This document shows positions 1-13,439 of a stretch of DNA of 64,000 bases, piece after piece. Every line of letters begins with the position of its first letter. Positions within the stretch are counted from its first letter, which is position 1. Below the pieces are notes generated by a model. That model searched no databases and was not told the DNA's origin. It worked only from the letters and a program-made list of their open reading frames with translations. This DNA is from Trichopria drosophilae. Lineage: Eukaryota; Arthropoda; Insecta; Hymenoptera; Diapriidae. Location of the stretch: positions 119,827,001 through 119,891,000 of the forward strand of contig CM059585.1 in assembly GCA_030407085.1 (NCBI GenBank), given 5' to 3'. A program made the position numbers and the translations under genes.

Positions 1-3000
1 TATTTAAATTCGCTAAACAAAGTTAGTTCTTTAATTCGATTAGAAGCAATGGCTATAAAACAGATTTTTTTGTTTAAACTCTATTTTACTAACGTAATTC
101 TGACTTATTGCAGTGAAGACTGTTGAATTTAATATTTATTGCAAGATTTGTGGCTGTCTGCTTTCAACCATAGTCCCTACGTACTATGTCTGGGTCTTCA
201 TGCCAAAACTATAAATAAACAGAAAACAATGAAACTAAAAAGACTTTATTTCGCCATGTTTTGAATATTATAATTACTAAAATTTTAGGAATTTGATCAC
301 TGTAATGACTTTTTTGTTATAATTGTCATTATTTGACGGTGGTTTATATTTTTATTAGATTACATATTACCGCATTTATACTCTTTCCTAAAACTCAGGT
401 AATAATTTCAATTATGTTTATTACAAACGAAATGTGCTAGTCTTTTATTAACTTGCGATTAGAAAGGATCACCCTTAATCTAACTCGTGGTTTCTATTAC
501 TTTTAATAGAAAATGTTACTATTTGTAATGTTAGGATATCGTTTTATTATGTGGAAATTTATATTTATTGGCTGTAAATATTACTATAAAGTTTAGGATT
601 TCTACTAATATTGAAACGAAAAGAACAAAATATGTTTTATGTTACGATAAGTATGGTTAGGAACTATGTTATCTGATATTTATTTTGATCTCGGACAGCT
701 TCTTTATATGTTTACGATTTTTATAAATAGAAAAGTTAGGCTAGGTTTCACAACAACGATTCTAACAAAAATAATAATGAAGAATCAACGATTAATTCGT
801 ATGCTTTTTTATGATAAATAATAGTGCAAATATTGCTCATATAGTATATATATTTTAAACCATTGAATATGTACAATTCTGCAGTTCAGTGTAAAAATAG
901 TAAACTCAACAAGATATTTACTGTTTCTACTATAAATCGTAGTTAATATAATATGACTGTATTTTGTAAGATATTAATCAACTTCTGTATTCCTAGCAAT
1001 CGAAATTTAAAAATCTGACACGGAAAAAGTTATTTAGTTAAATTACTGCTAGTTCGCCGATACACCTTAAAAGTTAGCAAAGATACTTTCTGCTACTTTC
1101 TAAATCTGAATTAATAAAAACTACTAATCTAGGAGTAAAAAGTGGATGATTAATTAAACAGTAACAATTTTTATTAATGAGGATTAAAAAACGACGAACT
1201 CATTAGTCCGATTGTTCTAATTTCGAAATTACTCCCTCTAGTTCTTAATACCTTATTACTCAGTTAACTTAGTTAAATTTGACTAATAAATTATTAGCTT
1301 TTAACTAATTCAAATTTAGAGAACGAAAATTGAATGAACAACCGATAATTGTAGAGGTTTAAATTTATCTGCTGCACCTTATTTCATTGTTATATATTAG
1401 TCCATAAATATATAACTAGTTTATCGTCCATTAATTGGTTTTTCCGTTTAGTTTAAGCTTTACTTATAAAAAAAACAGAAACTTCTTAGTGTTTAATAAA
1501 GCAAGTATTTATGATTTGAAAATATAAAGTTATGAAGTACATACTGTAAGGTTATTAGTAAATCTAATAACTGTCATTAATAACAAATCGAACTACTGAG
1601 AATTATTAATCTCGTGTATATGCTGAATACTTACTACTAATTAATTTTCAAGCTAACCATTAATATTAGAAGTGATATGTAAACGGTAAACGATATTATT
1701 TGTGGAACGTTATCCAGATCTTAATTTTCTATTAATACTACTCAATTTCACTTTTAGCACAGTTCTACTATTTCCTTGTCTTGTGTACAGAAAATCCATT
1801 ACTGACTAGGAAACAACTAGAAATGTCTTATTTCTAGTAATTCGTAGCATTGATAGCTACATTTCTTAATAACACGAATTACTAACTTACGCTGAAAAAT
1901 AAGTAATTAGACACTAATACTTAAGTAGTAAAATGCGGACCGAACATAGATATTCTAGCTATGTATTTAGATATTAAGTAGTAACAGCAAAAATGTTTCC
2001 TTTACATCTGACCACTGCAGTACGTGTATAAACGCAACTATTTAATTATTACGTATAGGTTCTGAATAATAACTATTAATATCAACTGTAATTAATAGAA
2101 TTCACTTCAAATATCAATATTTAATATTAAAAATGATGAATTTAGAATACTATTAACTACAGAAATTGCCAACAATTCGGAATACATTGACATAAATCAC
2201 CAGCAGACGTAAATAAACCTGTTAATGTCTGCATGTAACTAAACATGCGTATTCAACGTCATAAAATTCAATACTTCTGCAATTGCTGAATTTATAATTA
2301 CCTATCAAAACCGATAAACTTTTTATGTCATTTGACACAAATTTTAGTCGACTAAGTACACTTATTTTGCCTTTACAAAATACATCCGAAGTAATTTTGT
2401 TGTCTGAAAATGATGGCACTGTCTAAATTTGTCAGTCACGTGCAATTTTCGAAAAACATGAGATTAAATGTGTCAAATTTTGTGTGTCGTCATATATCGA
2501 AAAGTTTGCTTGGACTAAACCTGGTATATTGTTTGTTCATTATACAACACAACGCATCACGATGGTTATCTAACGTCAGAAATGTGGCGAATTTTACGTG
2601 GCATCTAAGGATTTGATTATGTATTTCGAAGTTACATGTTTAAGATGAAAATAGCGCTCTCAAAATCGTAATAAATTAAAGCCACTGATTAAAAAACGAA
2701 ATGTACGCAAATAATAGAATTTTTAATCATTTTTACTAATAAATATAAAAAGCTACCAATTCCTTCCTAATTCTAACGATTCACTTTTTTATTTCACACT
2801 TAGCTTTTAGATTTCTAGAATTTTATTAATAAATAATATTAATATTAATAAAAAGTAGTTTTAACTATTTTCGAGGAGAAAAATGACTAATTGTTAGTAA
2901 ACACCTTTTCATTTTAGATTACAAGTTATTAGATTAGATTTTCTATTATTTTCAGATTAGAAAATAATACTGACGTACTGAAGCAAACGTACTTCAGGTA

Positions 3001-3793
3001 CATATTTGAATCCCAAAAAATAGGAAATCAATGGAAACTTCTAGAGGAAAATCAGTTTTTTATGAGAGCCTGTGTTTGCCTTGTGGGAGGTGAGGATTTA
3101 CTTTTTTTATTTTAAGCACAATATCACTACCGAAGTATTATTCGGTACTGAAAACGACGGCATATTTAGAATTTCTCGATAATGTCGCTTTTCCCGGAAA
3201 ATCTAAAGTAAATGTAAAAAAATTTGCATTTTTTTGTAGCCTTTTTATCGTAAAAGGAAAACTTCCGTTTGTCAAATCACAATATAACTTCGGCAGTATT
3301 TATTCTTGCTAAAAATAATGAAAATGATACTGTGGTTGTCAAAATTCGTTTTTGTAAAATTCTAAAGATGTCTTTGTATTCAACAAACAAAGATATTTCG
3401 TTTTTAAGGACATGAAGAAACTGAGCAAAAGACGAAAATGTTCATCCTAAATTATAACAATTTTTTTCTCTTTTGTTCATAGAAGGAATCGACATCCGTT
3501 ATGGGCTTGGTATAGATAGAAAAATGTCTCCTATATTTTTCGGTACTTGTTCAAATTAAACCAGCCAGATGGATTTCCTAAATTATGGAGACTCAATTTT
3601 AACACCAGGAATCGAAAGAGCACACCCGAAAATACTAGTATCAGTCGGTTTCATTATGACCTTTATCATTTTTTACTTCGTACTGGGGCTCGAAGTTTAT
3701 GGACGTTAATGGGATAATAATATTTCTAAGTGTCAAACCTGAATTACTATTTTAAATAATTTATTTCTCCAAGTTTTCATTCAACTTCTATTA
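1..3793. other. AT-rich non-coding stretch
   Basis: Very AT-rich, especially 1-2200 with many ATTAAT-type words. Two frames of 65-68 codons (2222-2419 minus, 2410-2616 plus) resemble nothing. No repeats or RNA genes recognised. Confidence 0.6.
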
Positions 3794-4250
3794 CACGGAG
3801 AGAAAAATATGTTATCAGATAACATAATGATGGTATAGGTTGCTATAAATGTATCTGCTCTGGGATGTTACTGTAATTTAAGAAATGTTATCAACATGTC
3901 AATTTAACAAAAAATTTAAAGTTGATGTTGAAATTTAAAACCATTTTAAAGTTGTCCATTTTAAAATTACGCATTCAACACAAGCAACTGATTTCATCAC
4001 CTTAAGAGCTTAATAGACATTCATATATAAGCACATTTCGCAAATATTAGTTTGCGCATGCGCGGATGTTGCCCGTTTACCATCTATGATGTTACGGGAT
4101 AACACACAAAAGCTAACATCTTTATATGGGTTTGGGTTCCATCTTAGATTCTAAAAAGTAGATAGCAGATGATAGTTAGTAACATCTTAATGGTATCTGA
4201 TAACATATTTATTTTTACCTTCAATTGTTTATCATCCATTTCTCTCCGTG
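3794..4250. mobile_element. 457-bp MITE, CACGGAGAGAAA ends, TA target site
   Basis: The left end is CACGGAGAGAAAAATATG and the right end is the inverted TTTCTCTCCGTG. ATGTTATCAGATA recurs in both arms, displaced by about 25 bp on the right. Flanking TA at 3792-3793 and 4251-4252 fits a Tc1/mariner-type target. A lone TCTCTCCGTG at about 18854 may be the end of a related decayed copy. Confidence 0.8.
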
Positions 4251-7200
4251 TACATATAAAAAACGAAACAACAGCTTAATACAAATACGAATACCCTGAT
4301 AGAAATTTGTCCATGTTTTCTTAGGCTGGCTATTTCCCCTATACCTTTAACATGGTAAATAAGAGTTTTATACAGGAATTGTACAAAAAATGTTTTCATT
4401 TCTACCAGGGTATAATAAAAAACAAAAACTAATTTAACCAAAGAATTGTTTGAATTGTATTTATTTATCATGTTTAGTCACGTATATAAGTTATAACAAA
4501 TTTGTATTAGTATTAGTATTTAGATATACTAATAACACAGGACCACAAAATAACAAAAAATTTTTGAAACCCTAACGCGACTAGGTGATTCTTATAGATT
4601 TTTAGGCGCTGAATCCTAATCTGGACACAGAATTTGCTGTCGTCTGAGATTTTTTTTACGTGAGGTTATAGTGCGTAAAATTGCTCTTTTTATGCGTATT
4701 TGCACATTCACTACATAAAATTATGTTTCGACCGGTGAATGAAGTGGAATTGTGTAATAATTCTTGTAGATTTTTGGCCGTTGAATCCAAATGACAAGAC
4801 TTAAATACCCTTCTTTTAACGTCACAGAATGGGCCAGGGGGATGGGAACATAGATATTACGATTGTGCAGCCAAACCTCTTTTAAACTCCTTAACGACGA
4901 GTCGATGAAAACCCGCCAGTCTTCGGCTTTATATGTAATACTGTTCTAATTGTGTTGTACTAGTGCGTTAATGTCATTACAATATACTAACCAATTTTCT
5001 ATGGAAAAAAATTTCCTGAGATATTGGTCTCTACTTGTGTAAAAAGTGATATTCGTTCCTGGAGATAATAGGTTCTTTCCTGACACTGAAATAAACTGTA
5101 ATTCTGATTGTTTACCATTTTTTCAATATCGTTCCTTTCACATTGCGTTACAAAAAATGTTTGCAGCTACGGCTCCGGGTTAAAACCTTGTTTGGTTGCT
5201 TCAATATATGGTAGATGATAAACCAAAATTTATAAAACAATATTAATCGAGTGTAAAACGACTTTTTTAATGAAAATCGCTGCTAGGTTCCCAGAAGCTG
5301 AATTTCCTGCTGGGAATTCAAGGTATATAAAAAATATATTTGGCAAATTGCGTAATAGTTCCAGAAATTGGACAATGGAAAAACGATTTAGTACATCATT
5401 TACCGTTAATAAAATGTTTACATCTCAATATAGAAGACGATACCTTCTTAATGGCAAATAACTCGTATTTTATTACGTAATTCGCCATTGATTTGGTATA
5501 TATTTTAGTTCTATCGCCAAGTCATACTTTGTTTAACGATATTCGCCAGGTAGCGGAGGAATGACAAACGTCACACGACGATTAAATACGTAATCGTTTG
5601 CATTCAATCGAAAAATCGATCAGCATTAAGCGCCACGAGTAAAGCTAGTCATGAGTACTTAAAAAAATACAGGAATATCTTCATCGAGACTAAAAATATA
5701 TACTTGCAATTATAAAAGTTTAAAATAGTTAGTAATATCGATTAGATTGTCGTCTCGTATTTACGCACGCAGAGAAAAATATTTAGTAAATTTACGTTAA
5801 TACCGCATTACCACGTGGAAACTAATTCATAACTAGTTTTTAGTAACTTTAACTTTCATTTAATCAACTGCAGATTATCATAAACTAAAATTGTTAAAGA
5901 TTTTTCTGAAGGCACACTCGTCGTGTTGCTCATAAAATTATTATTTGTATGGAAAATATTTCGTTCTTTAGCAATATATAATTTCCAGATGAATATTTAT
6001 TGAAGGATAATTCTCATATCATTCTACGTTAATGAAAATGCAATCGATTACACGGGAAAATAAAATAAACATGATGTTATTAAATAGCGCTTTTTCAATT
6101 TATTATGGTTTCGATATCAACATGAAATTCAATACTTCTGTATATTATTTTATCATAATCCATTTCAGATTTAAAATTCTTTTTACGTTGCAGCGCATTT
6201 TATTTGATTGAATAAGTCCTTTACATAATTTTTGTAGTATTTATAAACAGAGATTTTAGGTAACGATAGGTTTTTAATATTACAGATTTGAAATATCGAG
6301 AACAAAATTTTATTGGAATATAAATTTAATATTTAATATAAAATAATTCACATGATAATCGAGTATTTTATTCCTAGTATATAAATAAAAAATTATACTT
6401 TAATAAAACTGTAAATTTACGGGTAACAACAACTTTACACATCAATCATCACGAAAATAATCAAGTTGACATGTGCAGTATATGTTCTAGCTTAAAAGTT
6501 TTCAAAAAATATAGTGATCTGCAAATGGGATTACATGTGCGAAGGAGTGCTTTTCAGTTCTTAGTTTATTATAAATATTGGTATAATTTAATAACACTGA
6601 AAGCTGTTAGTAAACGAACTAGTATTAAGGAATAGCCAACGCGCTACAGGGTCAAAGTTTATATGCGAGCGAATCGAACAAGGCACCACGTCAAAACAGG
6701 TCTTTATGTTGTGAAATTTTCTCCACATCCATAAAATTCTGTTATTTTACTTATTTTCGATAATTAAAACATGAAAAATTGCCACTTTGGTATAAAGTCC
6801 GTATTTTTCTCCCCTCGTCCATTTTCATCTCGACAAATAATTTTGTTATAAGCATAATAAGTGAAGAGTTTTACAGAATAATCTCGAGATACTCTCAGCC
6901 ATTTTTCTGCCAAATTCATATTTTAAACTACTTATCACGACATATAAGCCCTGAAAGTTTGAAGGCGATATCTCTAAAATTAACTATGCAAAAATGGCAT
7001 ATCGCACGATACTTCCTTGTTCCTAAAACCAAAATTTGTCATTTACTCAAACTGTTTTTGTTTTTGCTAGGTTTACATTTAGATTCTGAATAATAAAAAC
7101 CAGATCCGAATATCAATAGTGGTATTTTTATATAAATAGTGAACAACAATAATAATAAATAGTAATAAAAACACAGTTCGACGGTAACTTTGCTAAGTGC

Positions 7201-7254
7201 AAAAAAATAATTAAGAATGAGTCATCTGTAGAAAGTGTGGAAAACTCTTTCATA
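4251..7254. other. AT-rich non-coding stretch
   Basis: No gene recognised. TACCACGTGGAAACT at about 5811 resembles TACCACGTGGAAATT at about 35699 and may mark a very old shared repeat. Confidence 0.5.
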
Positions 7255-7329
7255 AATTACAAAATTATATTGTTATTGTTGTTGTTATTGCTATTATTAC
7301 TAATTTAATAATAACTCTTAACGTTAATT

Positions 7330-7425
7330 GTCTGCATGGGGAATCGAACCCAGAACCCTCGGAAACGTTCGAGTTACGAAGCAAGGCGGACGACTTAGCC
7401 ATCGTAACCATCTCTCCCCATTATT
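7330..7425 (-). repeat. tRNA-derived SINE (head region)
   Basis: Read on the minus strand from about 7421, the sequence begins GGGGAGAGATGGTTACGATG. It carries an A-box-like TGGCTAAGTCGT (7390-7401) and a perfect B box GGTTCGATTCC (7340-7350), the internal RNA polymerase III promoter of tRNA-type genes. The 5' GGGGAGA does not pair with the bases after the T arm, so it is not a working tRNA. Downstream (7255-7320, minus strand) lies an AT/AAC-rich simple-repeat tail, as in SINEs. Confidence 0.6.
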
Positions 7426-7950
7426 ATACGTATTTATTTACAAAAAGAAGAGGGTTACAGCACGATCTTGATTTCATCAAAAGACGAGCCACAGCAAATG
7501 CTGTCTTACAGACTGACCTAAAATTGTCATAAAAATAAAATTTAAAATCAATCGTATAAAATATTAAAATACGAGGGTAAAAAAATATTTGTGATAAAAA
7601 CTTATAATCCAATTTATAAGATGTTCTTATGCAGAAACAAAGTATCTACCACAAGAATTTGAGCTATAGCCTGCTTCCAATATTAACCCGAAAATAGCGA
7701 AAATTAAGGGTGCAACAAGTCTTCTGATAATTCTGAATTCAGTCAATGCTACACAAATTCGACGATTGCTTGGCTAAAAGTATAATATTTTTGTCACTGT
7801 TTGATTAGTTTAAATATAAACTACATATGAGTTCATAAACAGTTATTATACAATTCGAAATGCAATTTAGTAAGTCTATATTTGTTGTTCCTTGATTTCT
7901 CTGTCGCATAACCCTATTTTATAGGGCATCGAAAAAGAAACGACAATCAA

Positions 7951-8153
7951 CCCAACGGGCACGAAAGTCCTGAATGTTTCTAAAGTGTTTTCAGAACGTT
8001 CCAGAAACGTTCCTAAAACGTATAATGTCTGCAACATGGATGAAACGTTTATAAAACGTTCCGTAAAAGTTGCACACAAAAAACGTTTTAGGAACGTTTC
8101 TGGAACATTCTAAAAACGTTTTAGCAACATTTGGGTCCTTTGTGCCCGTTGGG
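7951..8153. mobile_element. 203-bp MITE with repeated AACGTT palindromes
   Basis: The ends CCCAACGGGCACGAAAGTCC and the inverted GGTCCTTTGTGCCCGTTGGG form about 20-bp TIRs. The interior consists almost wholly of short palindromic variants such as GAACGTTCCAGAAACGTTCC and AAAACGTTTTAGGAACGTTT. A weak similar stretch at about 11940-12100 ends in TTTGTGCCCAGACGGG. Confidence 0.8.
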
Positions 8154-9114
8154 AAGAAGCCAACAGTATAAACACCAGCAATTCAAAAATTGTCCTCTTG
8201 TGGATGTGTAATTTTGTATGTGACTGGCAGTCATTTGACAAGTCGGTTTTTGGTTTGTCAGTTTTTCGACCCGCACCAAATTTTATGTAAAAGGGGCGCA
8301 TAAACTATATTACTTTAAAATACATTAAATTAAAACTTTTCGAAATAAAATGTGCTTGGAGGAAAAAAGAATAATCAGACTAACCAGTTTTTTATCTCAT
8401 CAAACAAACAAAAAATAAATAAAATGTCATGTTCGTACGTAGAGAGTCATCAAAATCAAAATCATATATCAAAACTCAAGAAGAAAATATAAAAAATGTT
8501 CAAACAACCATAATAATTTGAATAATCTATTTAATTATAGTTGTTATACTTAGTTGGTTTTATTTACGATGAATTAATAAGGTTATCGTATTTTGAACTA
8601 AAAAAATGGGGTAAAGGTGTTATTTGGGAAGGTGAGGGTGCCAAAATGTGGAGCAGCATGAGCTACAAGCTCATTCAAGGACCTAACCTAGGTAGGAAGA
8701 ATGAATCAGTCCGCTCCGCAGGCGCGGTAAACTTTGCTACTTAAATCGCCGACGTGAATTTACTCCCAATCGATTTACCTCTTAGATATATGTACGTATT
8801 AATAGAACGGGCGTTTAGTCGGGGAAGAGGCTAAAGTAGCTTGTGGTGGAATCTCGACAGAAACGGAAGATGGAAACCTTCCAAAAAAAGCAAATAAATG
8901 CCTCGTAATTATGTGAAAATAATTACGCTGCAAAAAATGTCCGCTCAAGTTTCATTATACCTTTATAAATTCCCTAAGGGAAACTTTATCTTAAACTCTT
9001 CTTTTAAGTTTACTATTTTGCCAGCAAATATATACTTATTATTATATAAAAAGCGTCGTTGTTTCAGACAATTATGTCTATCATATTACATCAACCATTT
9101 TGAATAATTGTCTG

Positions 9115-9660
9115 TGCGACCTCGAAATTTGGTTTTGCTAAAATCTAACGTTTTCTTTTACTAAATTTAGTCCGCTATATTAAAATTCACGATTTTTAAT
9201 CTTTTAAAATGTAACGTGAAATTTATAATAGCAACCTTCACATCCGGTTTTGTTGCTCAAATCTCCTCAAAATGAAATAAAATCGTTCTGATAATTCCGT
9301 GTACCATATTGGATTCACTATTTTGAATTGTTAAAAGTTAACCTCAATCTTATTAAAGCAGTACTAAAAAATGCTCGAAATAAAGATTTAATAAATTTTC
9401 TCCGCCATATTGAATTCGACATGTTGTATATTTTATAATGTAACATTTATAATTAGAGACCTAAAAATTTCTTTTGATCAAATAACCTAAAAAATAAACA
9501 ACGTTTTACAGAAAATTGATCTGCCATTTTGATACGTGTAAATTTTATGTTAAATTCGTAAGAAAAAAACCTAAAAATACGATTGTATTTTTACTGAAAT
9601 CTTTTGTTTTTCATCAAATTTAGTCCACCATATTTAATGAACCATGTAGAAAGATACATT
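9115..9660. repeat. degenerate repeats with CCGCCATATTG / ATTTTGAATT motifs
   Basis: Diverged units at spacings of about 100-150 bp contain (T)CCGCCATATTGAATTC, TACCATATTGGATTCACTATTT, TGCCATTTTGA and GTCCACCATATTTAATGAACC, alternating with AAAATGTAAC and CTCAAAT-type blocks. Similar motifs occur at about 13600-13760 and 19095-19135. It looks like an old dispersed or tandem repeat family. Confidence 0.45.
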
Positions 9661-10409
9661 ATTTAAGATGAAAAATTCAATAGAATTAAAAAATTGTTTA
9701 GCAGATAAAACAGAAATACCAAAACAATAGAAATAGTAATCCTTTGAAAAGGACATAAAAACGTTCTAAAAATATCACGGAGAATATAAAAACGGAGCAT
9801 GTGAAAACTATTAAAATAATTTCCTTCCCGAAGAAAATCTCGAAAATTAATAAAAGTAAAAATAGAACTAATTGCTCGGCATATCGTACTTTTATAGCGA
9901 ATATAAAAAGTTAATAAAACTGATAGCAGCGTACAATGATTGTCTTAAGACAAGCAACGAAAGCACTTCAACTAAGTCCACTTAATCTTCCTCGGTGTAA
10001 AGTAGTGCTTCTTCCTATGCTATAACTGGTGTCCTTGCGCACGCTACAAAATTGGCATTTTACTTATTTTTAATCGACGCGAACGATTGAAAATTCCTAG
10101 GCTGCTTTCAGTTCTACGACCTTAAGTGTCCTTTAAAGTTGAAGTACGTTCTTCGATTTACTTGTCAACTTCCGTTTAGCGAACTCCGATCAAGTCTAAT
10201 GACTTGATTGTGGGCATTTTAACATCGACGTAAGTAATGACAAATGTTTTATGATTTATGAGCTTAGTTTAATAACTTTAGTTGAAACTCGTTTTGTATA
10301 ATTAATTTTTTCAATTTCGTAACAATCGTGTTTCAGAAGATCCATCAAATTTTGATCTTTGAAAGAAATTCAAATATAGAGGATGATTTTGTTGAATTTT
10401 GTGAAATTA

Positions 10410-10522
10410 CTGGTCAGTCTGTAAAGCAGCTTTAGCTGTGGCTCCCACTTTGGTCCAAAAATTTGTGTAACCCTTTGGGCAAATAAAGAATTATTATTAT
10501 TATTATTGTTATTATTATTATT
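10410..10522 (+). mobile_element. 3' end of a non-LTR retrotransposon with (ATT)n tail
   Basis: GTAAAGCAGCTTTAGCTGTG, then CTCCCACTTTGG, then CCCTTTGGGCAAATAAAGAA, leads into a TTA/TTG trinucleotide run at about 10490-10522. A short GC-richer 3' UTR ending in an ATT-type tail is typical of truncated LINE insertions. No reverse-transcriptase frame remains upstream. Confidence 0.5.
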
Positions 10523-10870
10523 TATTGGTTTGTTAGGTATATTGGTGTGTTTTTTGTCAGTTTTTATGTGTGTCTTTTATCATATAACCGAACTTTGAAA
10601 CAAACATTATGATTCCATGAATCTAATTTTGTAACAGGCCGATTTGTCGGATTGCAGTGTCTTTTATATGTACCAAGTGTTTGTTACAATGCAGGTTAGA
10701 ATTATATGTGAACGATGATAAAAGTAGCTAACTAGATAGTCTGGTTTGGTGTTTACAGCGTAGGTAATTAATAATATGAGGAATTGAAAAATCCTCAAAA
10801 TTTGGTGTCTGAATGATAACAGGAATGTTCAAAATTGTTCTAAAACTTTGTTAAAAAATGTTTAGCACTT

Positions 10871-11926
10871 AAGGCCAGGTTACCATAGAAAATTTTGAAA
10901 AAATCGAAAATTTTTTTTTCGTAAATTGCTACGAAATACTCTCAGAAATAACATAGAATTAGTCCCGAAGGTCCGAACGACTGAAAAATAGATATAAAAG
11001 AGAGGAGAGCGGAGCAGATTCATGGTGCGGTTATCAAAAGGCAGTAGCTACAGATAAATTACGTGACTTCAAACATTCTTCGGCTTTCGATGAAGAAGTG
11101 AAAGATCTTTTAGAATATTTATGAGGAATTAACCAACGAAAAATGCTCGAGAGATGCTTAGGCGCTAATACTCAAAACAATAACGAAAGTTATAATTCGT
11201 GTGTTTGGAACATAGCTCCTAAGCATAAGTTTCTTGGTAAACAAACACTTGAAATTGCTGCTTTTAGTACAGCTTGCATTTTTAATGAAGGGTTTTGACC
11301 GATTTTGAAAATTATGGAAGTTATGTCCAGGAAGAAGTAATGTACGAAGCCGGATTGTGTATATAAGTAAAAATCTCTTTTTACAACGATTTTTCACGAA
11401 TAAAACAAAAGAAAAAACGTTAAAAACTTTAAAAACTTTAATCGCGTTTTTCTCGAAACCACGTTTTTTAACTTAATGACACTCTCATTTAAAAACTATT
11501 GCACCTATCGATATATACCAAACGTCATTTTACTCTTCAAAGGCCTCTCTATGTCTGGACTGGGATCTAAACTATTCATTATTATTTAAAAAAGTTATGA
11601 ACAATTAAAACTTAAAAAATTGAAAAGGCCGCCATTTTTTTTTGGTCTACATTTTTTATTTTAGTTCACACGATAGCCAATGCCATACAGAATAAGAAAC
11701 TATTTTAATTTTTGCTTGCATATAATTTTTAGATGAGAAATCATGTCATTGGTCCGGAGTAGGAACCACTATGAGCCGCCATTTTGACAAAAAAATTACG
11801 AAAAAATATATTTTAATTGTTGATGACATGTATTTTAAGATATAAAAAGTTCGATTTCCAAAAACGTTTTTTAGTGTGAATAAAATTTATTTCAAAAAAA
11901 CACGAAATCCATGGTAACCTGGTCTT
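10871..11926. mobile_element. 1.06-kb TIR element carrying a broken Mutator-like transposase
   Basis: The ends are inverted copies of AAGRCCAGGTTACCAT (10871-10886, and reverse-complemented at 11911-11926). Between them lies a relic of transposase coding sequence (entered separately), then AT-rich filler with GCCGCCATTTT motifs near 11630 and 11776. No clear target-site duplication is seen. The element looks like an internally deleted and decayed copy, because the coding part covers only a C-terminal portion. Confidence 0.7.
11008..11340 (+). pseudogene. Mutator-like transposase C-terminal relic
   Basis: Frame 1 from 11008 reads SGADSWCGYQKAV, then KLRDFKH and EEVKDLLEYL, and stops at TGA 11122. 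The next frame briefly reads EELTNEK from 11123. The first frame resumes with LERCLGANTQNNNESYNS, CVWNIAPKHKFLGKQTLEIA and AAFSTACIFNEGF, stops at TGA 11296, and continues ILKIMEVMSRKK. The pattern CL.G.TQN.NES.N...W..APKH......EIA......FNEG is the C-terminal block of Mutator-like (MULE-type) transposases common in arthropods and cnidarians. Two in-frame stops and a frameshift make it non-functional. The family name comes from pattern memory, but the coding character is plain. Confidence 0.75.
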
Positions 11927-13439
11927 GAGCTGCTATAACTCTTGCAATGACATATTTCATCCGCACTGCTACCAAATGCCCGTAACGTTTTTAACATGTC
12001 TGATGTTTAGACATTCTAAAAACATTTTAGAAATAACTTTTTGAAGATAATTTTTTGCTAGTTGGTTGGGGTAATAGAGCTTTGTGCCCAGACGGGAATG
12101 TAAATCAAGAATACTCGTTGATAAGTATTAAAGTGTACTGAAATATGCAAAATGAAAATGCAATTCAGCATAATTTCCTAATACATTTTCTGAGAACATG
12201 CTGAGTAATAAAGGCTAAAAAGTTAACTTTTTATAAACGAAAAGAGTGCAGAATATTCGAAACTCCTTCACTCCTTTTGGCATAAACTTAATAGCTCGTT
12301 GATTGAAGACGAAATAATTCTCGTTTTACTGCATATAAACTTTATTTTCTGATTCAGCTTTTGAAATCTCTGAATAAAAAATTTTATAAAATTCTGATTT
12401 CATAAACGTAATCAGCAAAATTTGTGTTTTATTATTTTTGTTGAAAATATTTTTCCTTCAGATTTGTATGTTTTAAGATAAATTAAACAAAAAATTACGT
12501 TTATTGAAATTTTTTCCAAAATGCCGGCTTCATTTTTTTTCAACTGGCAATTTTTATTGTCTTATCATAATCAGCGGGCAAAAACAAAAAAAAATAGCAT
12601 AATATAAACTATTCTTAGCGATAGTAACTTTTCCGTAAACAAAAAAACTGAAATGGTTGGATCTACTCACTATATAATAGTAGGATAAGACAACCATCAT
12701 GTTCAGTTAATTTTACTATCTGAATGTGACCTTGACCAATCGTACAGTCAAGGCTACTATATAGATAGTAAAACGAACTACTTCTTTTTTTCCGCGAAGG
12801 TTTATCACAACTTTTCTTGGAGAATCTCCTAACGCAGGAACGTTAAGAGTAGAGTAAAGAATTAAAAATTATTATTTATAGAACAAAAAAATCAACAAAA
12901 CTATATCCAAAAATACTCCTTACAAAATAGTGTTTTGAAACCTAATTGGTTAAAAGTTCTGTAGATATACATTTGTATTATATGTTTCCTAGAACCGCAA
13001 TATTATTTTTATAAAATCATGTGATATCTCTAAAAAAAAGAAATATTTTGTTCGTGTATTGAAATTATAAAATCCCTAATGGTATTACAACGTAATATTT
13101 AAAATAATATACATGAAAAACGCAAAGTTTGTTTTATATACTTAAATATACCTAATTTTTTGTGTTAGTTATATTTTAACGTTTGTATCAGGGAGAAAAA
13201 ATAGATACAAATTATTACTTCAGAATAATTTTAATATTTGACAATAGCGTGAAAACTTTTAGGGTTGGACAAATTTTAAAAATAGTCAGGAGATTACCCT
13301 AATCAGTCCAAGTGAACGGATTTTAAACATTCACGGTATTCATAAAATATAATCATCGGCTATTACAGTAGTCCTTTATTACATTTTCGAGGTCGCTCCA
13401 TCGATTCTCGCAGAAAATTACTGCAAAATAATACCTAAC
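11927..13439. other. non-coding stretch
   Basis: Nothing coding is recognised. 11940-12100 has weak similarity to the 7951-8153 element (AACATTTTAGAAA, TTTGTGCCC), possibly a decayed relative. Confidence 0.45.

Noticed and set aside
7336..7421. A true tRNA gene at the SINE locus
   Set aside because: The acceptor stem cannot pair and a simple-repeat tail follows; SINE origin fits better.
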